Below the pieces are notes generated by a model, which had not been told where the DNA came from, did not search any database, and saw only the letters and a program-made list of their open reading frames with translations. From assembly GCA_905250115.1 (NCBI GenBank), contig CAJNOI010000108.1, positions 254,472 through 318,471 of the forward strand: a stretch of DNA of 64,000 nt. Reading direction: 5' to 3'. Each line of letters begins with the position of its first letter. Position 1 is the stretch's first letter. Position numbers and translations under genes: made by a program. Origin of the DNA: Adineta steineri. Its lineage: Eukaryota; Rotifera; Eurotatoria; Adinetida; Adinetidae. Shown piece by piece: positions 51,201 through 60,170 of the stretch.

Positions 51201-51321
51201 TGATGAAAATCTAATGAAAATCTGGACTGGTAAAACATATAACAATTTAATTACTAATTATACACAATATCCTCTTTGTCAAAATTGTAACATGAGAAAA
51301 CCACCTATTGAAAATAAATAA
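48293..51321 (+). CDS. Fusion of GT4 glycosyltransferase and radical SAM/SPASM enzyme
   Basis: Eight exons: 48293-48415, 48473-48959, 49007-49596, 49648-50103, 50160-50420, 50468-50587, 50779-50961 and 51019-51321, in phase, 840 codons. Residues about 20-480 form a GT4 (GT-B) glycosyltransferase: NHGYPPLFNAGSE at the start, YTLHDYWLMCPRGQFL, FLPYGFDRSM, IGRHSASKGINLLIEAA and VPSIWDENSPLVIHEA (E-x7-E type donor site), then VPVITANRGGM. Residues about 490-835 are a radical SAM enzyme: CNFSCIMC (about 502-509, CxxxCxxC for the 4Fe-4S cluster) and STMGEPL. A C-terminal SPASM domain has CPFLGKEAWIN, DPCCAPD and CQNC. All these cysteines are intact. Both domains look bacterial, while the gene has spliceosomal introns. 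It probably transfers a sugar and performs a radical modification on the same or a linked substrate, which is unknown. The stop lies 45 bp before the next gene. Confidence 0.85.
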
Positions 51322-51366
51322 ATATAATTTTTTGGTATCCTTTTTCCCTATTAATATTAATTCTAG
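51322..51366 (+). promoter_or_regulatory. 45-bp spacer with splice acceptor abutting the next start codon
   Basis: Between the stop at 51319-51321 and the ATG at 51367 lie a T-rich tract and TTCTAG, with AG directly before ATG. Joining the two genes by an ordinary intron fails: the only plausible donor (GTAACA, about 51290) leaves phase 1 and gives an immediate stop. Two cistrons with trans-splicing of the second is therefore a reasonable reading. Confidence 0.45.
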
Positions 51367-54300
51367 ATGTTCATTAATCGTTATCAACAGTTAACTTTAT
51401 CCAAACATATTATTGCTCGACAGAAATGGACGTATTCTAAGGTTTCATCATGTGGTACATATCATATTTGTTTAAATACTCAACAACCACTTTATCACCA
51501 TCGATTTAAGGCTATTTTACCGTTTCATTCACCTGGTTTAGCGCCAGTGATTGATCAAACAAATGCAGCATTTCATATAAATGATCTCGGAGAAAGTGCC
51601 TATTGTCAAAGATTTACTCGAACATTTGGTTTTTATCAAAAACTCGCTGCTGTGCAGGTTGGTAAAAAGTCAGAATCATGCATAAAATTCATAAAAATAT
51701 TCTTAGAATAGTGATCAGTGGTATCATATTACACCTCAAGGTTCTTCTGCATATAAGTCTATATGGCAGTGGTGTGGTAATTTTCAATCATACCGATGTC
51801 CTGTACGAGATTTTAGTTTAAAATATTATCATATTGATCCTACAGGACGAATTATCTCAGGTCCACATTCATATGCTGGTGATTTTCGAGAAGTAAAATA
51901 TTTTTTTAACTAGTATTTCATTCGCTTTTATTATTAGGGTAGTGCTGTTATTCGTAGTTCAATCGATGGTCTGTTCCGTGCTATAGATGAAAATGGTGAT
52001 TTCCTTCATTCGTCATCATCATCATCGTCTAACAAAACAAGTTTTTTCGATCTTGATGTTTATCATAAAGGTTTAGCACGAGCACGAGATGAAAATGGTT
52101 GGTTTTTCATTGATCGTAATGGTATTGATATTGGACAAGGTCGTCGTTATCGTCAAATTGAGAACTTCTATAATGGTCAAGCACTTGTTCAATTGTTACA
52201 TGACGGATCAAGATGTATTATTGATGAACAACATCAAATATTAGCTACATTACATAGTTGTAATGATGAAAATCATGCTGATATTGAACAGGTTAATTGT
52301 TTTATGTGAAGATTTTTTCCTAAATGTCTTTTTTTTACAGATGGCAAAAGCTTATTGGCCATCGTTTGCACTTAAGCTAGGTTTAGAACAAAACATTAAT
52401 TTATTGAATGATGAAAAGAAATCAAATAATGATAATAATCAATTACGAGAACAGATTCGACAAGTGTGGAATGAACTAGGTTTTATTAAATCATCAACTA
52501 TAGATGGAAATTATCAAATTACGGAACGAGGTCATTTACTTTTTGATTTGAATAGTATTACTCGTGATCGTGCTCTTTATTGGTTACAAGATCGATATAT
52601 TTCAACGTGGTTACCGATATTAAAACATCAAAATAAGCTACATTCGAATAAAGATACCTTTTCTGATATTGCCAATAATCCTGAACTTGTTGCTTTATCA
52701 CAAAGAGTTCTTAATTCTTATGCACGTCAAGATTGGAAAGGAATTTCCTCTGCATGTCCTATTGAACTATTTCAATCGTCCAGTATTGTTGATCTTGGTG
52801 GAGGAGTAGGTGCATTGTTATCTGAATTATCTAAGTATTGTTTAAGTCAACATTTAATCTGTATTGATCGTCCTGAAGTTATTCGCTTAGCAGTACCACA
52901 TCCGAAAATTGAGTTTCAAAGTGGAGATTTATTTTCTGGTTCGTTACCTTCAGCTGATTTGTATCTTCTATCACGTGTACTTCATGATTGGCCAGATGAG
53001 AAAGTAAAAATAATTTTAAATCGTATTCCATCGAAATATCTCTGTGTAATTGAACGTGAAGTTGATTTAAATATTAATCAACATGCTCTTCTATCATTAC
53101 ATATGTTTTTATTGCAAGGAGCTAAAGAACGAACTCGACAAGAATGGAATTATTTATTTACAACAACTGACTGGTCTGTTCAGTCACGTACATCATTTTC
53201 AGGTCATACAATCACTCTATTAAAAAAAGATAGTATCAATACGCGTATACCAACATCATTAAATAGTTGTAGCAAAACAATTGTTCGTAAAGTCGTTCTT
53301 CCAACGGCTGGCCTTGGAATGCGAATGCGTCCTCAGAGTACAATTTTACCAAAAGTTCTGTTACCTATTACACAATCAACTTCCTCTATATGGAAATGTC
53401 GTCCAGTACTCGATCTTCTTCTTGAAGAAATCTTTGCGAAAGAAACAAATATTGAACAAGTGTTATTTGTTATTGCACCTGAACAATTACATTTATTTCA
53501 ATCTTATTTTTCGACATATCCTCAGCAAAAAATCGATTATATTGTACAACAATCACCTAAAGGATTTGGTCATGCTGTTCTTCAAACAGAACAATATATC
53601 GATAATGAACCGTTTGTTATTATGTTGAGTGATCATCTTTATCAATCGAATAATAATCAATCATGTTTACAACAATTACTTAATGCATATCGACAAAATG
53701 TTTCCGATCCATCTCGTATTGGTCTTGCAGGTATTATGACATGTACATCTGAAGAAGTTTGTGCAACTGGTCTATTGCAATCAAATACAGATATGAAAAA
53801 TAAACAATTTTTCGAAATTACTGATATGATAGAAAAGCCTTCTATAGAACTGGCAGTTAATCGTTTTCAATCTGGAATATTAAACAATCATTTTTTATGT
53901 CAAGCTGGTATTGATATTCTTCCGCCGACAATTTTTCATGAGCTTCGACAACATGAACAAAAATTAGCACAGGAAAAGAAATCAGTAGAACTTGGTTTAC
54001 GTGAAGCAATGAATAATCTTCGAGAGAATGGACAATTATATGGTTGTTTATTAGATGGTCATCGATATGATATTGGCACTCCGAAAGAATATTATCGAAC
54101 ATTTCGTGCATTTGCTGTTGAGAAAAAACAAAAAGTACAAGAAAATTCTTCGATTTCCAACGTATGGTCATTAGTACAACAGATCGATAAAGTACGCACA
54201 TTATTCTCGGTTTCAAAGACACCAATATATAGTGCTAGTGCTCCTGGTCGTTTAGATGTAATGGGAGGTTTGATAAAAAGAATTGCATTTGATACAATAA

Positions 54301-55693
54301 TTTCTGTATTTCTATTTAGGTTTTGCTGATTATTCAGGTTCTCATGTACTTCAATTTCCAATTGCACAACGTACTCACGCTTTTATTCAAATTTCCAATA
54401 TCGACACAATTCGTATGATGAGTATTCAAACAGATAGTATCGAATGTAATTCAATCAATCAAAATAACTTAACCGTATGGGAACGTGAAATTCCAATGAA
54501 TTTACTCCGGAGTCATGATCAAACATTACGAGAACGATTAGAAACTTGGTACAATCAACATCAAGATACTGTACTTTCAAATGATGAACCAACAAATTGG
54601 CCCAGTTACATCCTGGGTATTTTAGCTGAGTTGATAAATAAAACAAATCCTACCAATACTCCCATCGGTTTCAATGTAGTCATTATTTCTGATGTACCAT
54701 GTAATAAAGGTGTAGCTTCATCTGCTGCTCTTGAAGTTGCTGTTGCTCGTGCAGGTAATACAAAAAACGTAAATTAAAATCTCGAATAACTATAGAAAAT
54801 GTTTTGTTTTGTAGCAAGTACATGTCTAAATGTCGATCATATTATATCAAATACAGAATTAGCTCTACTTTGCCAGTATGTTGAGAATCATGTTGTTGGT
54901 AGCTCATGTGGATTTATGGATCAAATGACATGTGTGCATGCATGTGCTGATCATTTATTTTCACTTCGTTGTCAACATTTACCAAATCCACCTTTTCATA
55001 ATATCACATTACCGTCAAATATACAGCTATTTGGTATCGACTCCGGTGTCAAACGATCAACAGCTAGTTCAGCTTATCGACGAGTACGAACAGCTGCTTT
55101 TATGGGTAAACAGTTATTGAATCTTCCTGATAATATTCATCATCTATGTCAAATAACTCTTTCAAATTTTAATAATCAATATCGATTGTTATTACCAGAA
55201 AAAAATGTTTGGTAGAGATTTTCAATCATCATCACACCTTGATCCATTGACTAAAATAGATTCTGATGAAGTCTATTCATTACGTGCAGCGACGGCACAT
55301 CCAATTGAAGAAAATTTTCGTGTACAATTATTTGAACAATTATTAAAAAATGATCATCATTTATCTATGGATGTTTTTTCTAATCTTGGTGAATTAATGT
55401 TTCAATCAGATGCTGGTTATGGATCCTGTGATCTTAATAGCGAAGAAACAAATTTACTCGTGAATTTAATACGACAACATAAATCACCATCGAAAATTTT
55501 ATTCGGTGCTAAAATTACAGGCGGTGGTGGAGGAGGAACAGTAGCTGTACTTGCACAAAACTCATCTGAAACTATTGAAGCCATACAAAATATAGTTACT
55601 CAATACGAAACTATTACTAGACGACGAACACACATTTTTTCTGGTTCATCCTCAGGTCTTATCGCATATCCGTCTATGATGATAGATATATAG
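51367..55693 (+). CDS. Fusion: WG-like repeats, O-methyltransferase, sugar nucleotidyltransferase, L-arabinokinase-like kinase (frameshifted)
   Basis: Six exons: 51367-51657, 51707-51892, 51938-52291, 52341-54267, 54320-54754 and 54815-55693. Residues 1-277 are WG/KWG-like beta repeats (SYAGDFREGSAV, GLFRAIDENG, GWFFIDRNG). Residues 278 to about 585 are a plant-COMT/ASMT-type O-methyltransferase with a dimerisation part, SAM loop VDLGGGVGALL and SRVLHDWPDEK. Residues about 591-870 are an NTP-transferase: VVLPTAGLGMRMRP...LPKVLLPI, QQSPKGFGHAV and VIMLSDHLY. Residues about 904-1356 are a GHMP kinase: APGRLDVMGGFADYSGSHV, KGVASSAALEVA, ENHVVGSSCGFMDQMT, GIDSGVKRS and GAKITGGGGGGTV, closest in pattern to plant L-arabinokinase. 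A kinase plus nucleotidyltransferase would turn a free sugar into a nucleotide sugar. An A7 run (55199-55205) shifts the frame by +1 inside the kinase; the downstream part stays open with conserved motifs. Confidence 0.85.
55199..55205 (+). other. +1 frameshift in an A7 run
   Basis: Upstream the kinase frame reads YRLLLPEK and would stop at TAG 11 bases further on. One base fewer restores GRDF, then VYSLRAATAHPIEENFRV, which are family motifs. A homopolymer length error in the assembly is most likely, but a real mutation that truncates the kinase is possible. Confidence 0.85.
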
Positions 55694-55841
55694 AGTATAG
55701 TAGTTTGTAATAAAATATCCATAGTAATATTTCGTTAAAACTTATATAATGTTATTAATATTCTATAAACATTGCTTTAAAGCATTTAATGAAAATTTGT
55801 ATAAATTCTCATATCATCAACAATGTATATACATGGCTCTA

Positions 55842-56619
55842 GGACAGAATGTCGCAGGACAAATGGTCGCAGACAAATGGTTGCAGACAAATGGTCGCGG
55901 ACAAATCGTCGCAGGACAAATGGTCGTGGACATATCGTCGCGGACAAAATGTCGCAGATAAAACGTCGCAAAAAATTCGTCGCGTGGACAAAACGTCGCA
56001 CGGACAAATGGTCGCACGGACAAAACGTCGCATAGACAAAATTTTGCAACGATAGGCTTTCTCAGCAGAGTAACGGTGTAACGTATATTCTGATAAAAAA
56101 GGACTTCTGATCAGTAGATGATATTATAGATACATTATTATCCCGTATGTATGGTAGTTGTGGTTGTTTACAACAAGCGATCCGACTATCAAATCCTGTT
56201 GGAGTTTTTCAAATAGGTTGATGAGCTATCGAAAGTAACTAGAGCCTGTAGCAAAAGATTTTCAGCCTCGTGAGATTGTCAATAAGACCAGGATTCTAAC
56301 AAATCCTACATGAAAGCGTTTAACCTGGCGGCAAGCGTGGACATAGGTGAGGGGGACGGCGATATACCAGGACGAATATGAATGTAACATAGTTTTACAT
56401 GCGAGTACCATCATGAGCCTATATGATCTTTAGTGACATCCTTATCCTCACCCTCACCCAAGGTCTTACACTCATTATTACCGAAGCCTACACCCTGTGG
56501 TGCGAAAGCCTATCGTTGCAAAATTTTGTCCGTGCGACATTTTGTCCATGCGACGAATTTTTGCGACGTTTTGTCTGCGACATTTTGTCCGCAACGATTT
56601 GTCCTGCGACATTCTGTCC
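55842..56619. mobile_element. Foldback element with arms of ~15-bp tandem units
   Basis: The left arm (55842-56061) consists of about 14 diverged units of the form GGACAAATGGTCGCA. The right arm (56504-56619) is the inverted counterpart with fewer units. The outer ends match (GGACAGAATGTCGCAGGACA) and so do the inner ends, over 27 bp around ATTTTGCAACGATAGGC. The 440-bp middle has no gene. Foldback elements of this build are known in animals. I could not find a clear target duplication. Open frames across the arms in all directions are by-products of the periodic repeat. Confidence 0.8.
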
Positions 56620-57105
56620 GGACACCTCAATGGCATTAATGTTTATCAAAGTAAATAGATCAGATACTGTACCTGATGTAATTTGAAAAAGGCACACGAA
56701 TATGATTGATAGTATCATATACATCTTAGAATGAATAAAAGTTGAGCTTGTGACTTCGACGATGTAGGTTGACTGTAAATAACAAATAAATTTGAAACAT
56801 ATGTATATATATATATGTAGGACACAATTTAATTTAAAATGAATATTAACAAGGGACTTTAGGGATTTTCTCCGTTTGCTTCTCTCTTTAATTGCGACTT
56901 TGAGAAGAAAAACAAGATTTACAAAAATATAACATACATATAAAGTATCCAATATCAGTTAGTGTTTTAAATCTTTAACCATCAACTATATGCGATTTCG
57001 CCCACTACAAACATTTAGGGAGTGAATGTCATTGTGGATCTATTTTTTTCATCAATATGCACCATATGATGACTAAAATCGTAAGTGAACTATCTTGTTA
57101 TTAAG
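56620..57105. other. Intergenic, no gene seen
   Basis: AT-rich DNA with a TA microsatellite near 56805, downstream of the SK channel gene. Nothing else is recognisable. Confidence 0.45.
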
Positions 57106-58803
57106 TCATTTATTCAATAAGATATTTAGTGTCGTTTGTAAATTATTCATATTAAGTATCATATTGTTTAGTTCTATTTGAATTTTGTTCATTTCACATT
57201 TGATCTCTGTCATATGTTGTACTGTTTCCTCAATTTGCATATTTGTATTTTGTTGTATCGTTACTAATTCATGCAGATCAATACAATTATCCGTTGAATT
57301 TCTTTGTTGTTTTTTAATTTCTTTCAAATGATAGATTGATTGAAATAATTTTTTCTGTATTTGGATACATCGAATAGATGGTGCTTTATTTTGTCGTTTT
57401 AAAAACCAGACTTTTATGGCAAATTTAACTATATTTGCTGCTTGATATTGACGTTCTTTCGCCAGTTCTGTATTGGATACAAATGTGTGTACATATTTTT
57501 CTTCGCGAGTTAGAAGCAGTTTTTGTGCAAGAACCGATATGAGTAGAGCAGATGATAAAAGACCAATGAAACCAATAATTGTCGCGATTGCTATTCAATA
57601 TAATTAGATCTTTAAATACGATATAAATATATCATTTACCTCGTCCACAATAACTCGATGGATATAGATCACCGTATCCTAATAAACTCTGTAGTTAAAT
57701 TTTACTTAATAGAAAAGTACTCACCTACAGTGGTAAATGTAATGATAAATAACCACATTGCATCAAATATAGCGAGATGCTCTCCGGTAGATTTATAACT
57801 ACATGCTCGTAAAGACCAACTTCCTATAAGAAAGATAATTGTACAACATGTCATCAAACATCGTGTTGGCCATTGTTGAAGATAAATTTTCATGAGAAAG
57901 AAAAAATTAATTGATACTTGATTGAGATAACTAATTGATCGTAATGATATATTACGAACTAGATGTGAATGAAACACAATTGAACGACCAAATAAATACA
58001 AACGTGCAAACACTATTTATAAATAATATGATTTTCAAAAGAAATAAAGAAGAAATACTCACTAGGTAAACCTAATCCGACATCAATAGCTGTATAAGAG
58101 AAAGAATAAGATTCGGAAGAATCTAAAGTTACTTCCTCCGATTCTAATTGAGGAGATGAATGAGGTACAGGATGAATAGCACAGATCAATAGTTCAAGTA
58201 CAATTAAACATACTTTAGTTTTTGTTAATCCAACACGGTAATCTTGAAGACTATTTTGTACGGCATAAAGTCTCAGATCTAAATAATGATAATAGGAAAT
58301 AAGAGCAAGAAGAATTATTGTAGTAAAACTAATGATTGGTTTAATAATCCAGGTAGTTCGAGTATCATTATCATGGATTTGATTAAAGGTTAATTCATTG
58401 TCGACGATCATGAGAATAATACCCAACATGCCAAACAAACACATTCCATCACTGACTAAAGCACTACAAGAAAAGAGAAAAAGTCTTAAAAAGAGAGAAG
58501 AACTATGAAAGAAAATTATCACAGTCGAATATTTAAGAATTTGGTCATACGTAGTCGATAGCTCATATCAGTCATAATAAGTTCTACGGGTGGTCTTGGC
58601 TTTCGGGTGAAACTTCTACGAATTTTATGACTAAGATTGATTGAACATTTTTTCTTTGTGGATCGCTTAGAAGATACAGATCGTATTGAATTCGATGTCA
58701 TTAAGATCACTGGGTTGAAACAATCTTGACTACTATGAATTGATGATATAACAGTGGTAGGAGTATTCGATAATGAGGAAGGAACAGTCTCATGAGAAGT
58801 CAT
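57106..58803 (-). CDS. KCNN: SK-type (small-conductance, calmodulin-gated) potassium channel
   Basis: Five exons, 58803-58523, 58463-58063, 58012-57725, 57678-57640 and 57590-57106, in phase, 497 codons. After a Ser-rich basic N-terminus, S1 is at LVSDGMCLFGMLGIILMIV and S2 at WIIKPIISFTTIILLALI. S3 is at KVCLIVLELLICAIHPVPH, and the S4 region is MFARLYLFGRSIVFHSHLV. S5 and the pore follow: MWLLF-like FDAMWLFIITFTTVGYGDLYPSSYCGR in separate exons, with the GYGD selectivity filter split by an intron. S6 is GFIGLLSSALLISVLAQKLLLT. The tail begins REEKYVHTF and AKERQYQAANIVKFAIKVW, the calmodulin-binding region of SK channels, and ends in a long coiled coil. The ion-selectivity motif is intact, so a working calcium-activated K+ channel in the plasma membrane is likely. 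Confidence 0.9.
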
Positions 58804-59172
58804 AGTTAGAATATCACGTATTTACTGTTGAATCTAATGATCAATTGGTAGTTCGTTAAGTCGTTTATAAGTCTACTGGCATATCAAGACCATTCTACCT
58901 GTTTATTATATTCGAAATATTTCTATTGAAAATATATAATGATTATTTTTTTTTCTTATATGCACTTCTACCATACCTTTGTCCTTATAGCGAACAACGT
59001 CATTATCGATGTAAAGAAAAAAGAATGTTTTTATAATAAACAATGAAAGTCAGTGTCAGAACGATTAAATCTGATTATTGGCATAAATGAAAATGACATT
59101 AACTGTTATTTTTTACGAATAATATTTCGTCTGAAAGAGAAAAAAACACGAAAACAAACACATAAAATTTAA
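58804..59172. other. Upstream region of the SK channel gene
   Basis: AT-rich DNA with no frame. It should contain the channel promoter, but no element was recognised. Confidence 0.4.
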
Positions 59173-59748
59173 TTATGATTTTTCATATGCATATCCTATT
59201 GTTTTAGAAGTTTTATGCTGAGAGTGTTTCAACAGACAACATCTTCCTAATATAATATCCACATCCACTCTTCTATCAACATATTCGTGAGACTCTACAA
59301 TATTAAGTGACACTTGCATAGTTAATTTCATCATATTGACTACTTGTTCACGATTTCCTGAAATTAATTCAAGTATTTTGCATAACGATAGATACGAGAA
59401 GGATCGATAATCAAACAGTTTATGGAATTCTATTCAGTTAGAAACAATATTTTCAAATTCACTCTAGACCATCCATTAGCATATAAAATATTTTAAATAT
59501 TTTTGCTTGTCACGTGTAACTGCAAAACATTAATCCGTACAGAGAATTATGTTTCATAAAAAACATATGACTTGTATGAAAATGCTGAAATATTATCTGC
59601 GTCTATTTGTTGTATATCAACATAAAAAAGTGTATTTATGAAAGCTAATATTGAATCGATTCTACATTGATATGTAAAAATTTCACTATTGTATAGTATA
59701 CACATTGTTTCTTGCAACAATTTTGTTCTTTCTATCAAAGCAGATCTA
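59173..59748 (-). CDS. Possible two-exon gene fragment, unidentified
   Basis: Two exons can be joined in phase on the minus strand, 59748-59572 and 59357-59173. The first is preceded by an acceptor (AATAAG) and reads RSALIERTKLLQETMCILYN onward. The second is preceded by TTTCAG and reads NREQVVNMMKLTMQVSLN, then VDRRVDVDIILGRCC, to a stop. The product is alpha-helical and acidic-amphipathic in look, without TM or known motif. A 5' exon is missing: the frame upstream at 60170-59871 does not end in a matching phase. It might be a decayed or partial gene. I do not recognise the family. Confidence 0.35.
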
Positions 59749-59870
59749 CTTATTTTCTATAAAAATAGTATACTACTGTTAATCATTCTACGATATATAC
59801 TCAAAAAAACTTGTTGAATTTTTAAAATTCTTTATTATCCTATTCTTCAATTTTGATTATACATTCTAAT

Positions 59871-60170
59871 TTAAGGAAATGGTTTATTGGTGAAGAAGCT
59901 CGTCTTATAAAAAATAAAGTAGGTATATTCGAATGTTATTTCGCCTGTCGCGGCCTGTGCATTTTTTAATACATGAATATTATGAAGATTTTCCGGTAAA
60001 AATTGACGATCGCTTGGATAATCTTGAGGGTGTGAATGTCGGTGTACGTATGAAACGAATAAAATACCCATCACACACGAGGAAAGTAAGAATAATAGCT
60101 TCCAGTCTTGAAAAGCTTTCCCTTTGCTGGCAGAACTGAATATTTTTTTAAAATTATCTACAATTTCCAT
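59871..60170 (-). CDS. Hypothetical single-pass membrane protein
   Basis: A 99-codon frame on the minus strand starting MEIVDNFKKIFSSASKG. A TM segment (LLFLLSSCVMGILFVSYV, about residues 25-43) is followed by a His/Pro-rich stretch. The first 75 residues look protein-like and the last part less so, suggesting that a splice donor near residue 75-80 was missed. It could be the first exon of the unidentified exons at 59173-59748, but the phases do not match. No function is proposed. Confidence 0.35.
   Translation of the reverse strand: MEIVDNFKKIFSSASKGKAFQDWKLLFLLSSCVMGILFVSYVHRHSHPQDYPSDRQFLPENLHNIHVLKNAQAATGEITFEYTYFIFYKTSFFTNKPFP

Noticed and set aside
54230..55693. Galactokinase
   Set aside because: The sugar-site motif is GRLDVMGGFADYSGS, the L-arabinokinase form, not the GalK GEHTDY form.
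48293..55693. Plain bacterial contamination
   Set aside because: Both genes are split by GT-AG introns of the host size, share host codon bias and lie between host repeats in continuous sequence; reads are still needed to confirm.
55786..56055. Overlapping frames of Cys/Pro/His-rich peptides on both strands
   Set aside because: They are translations of the ~15-bp tandem units in the foldback arms, open in several frames because of the period.
57106..58803. Bacterial or voltage-gated K+ channel
   Set aside because: The calmodulin-binding-type tail and S1-S3 blocks fit the SK family, and the S4 region lacks the regular Arg spacing of voltage sensors.
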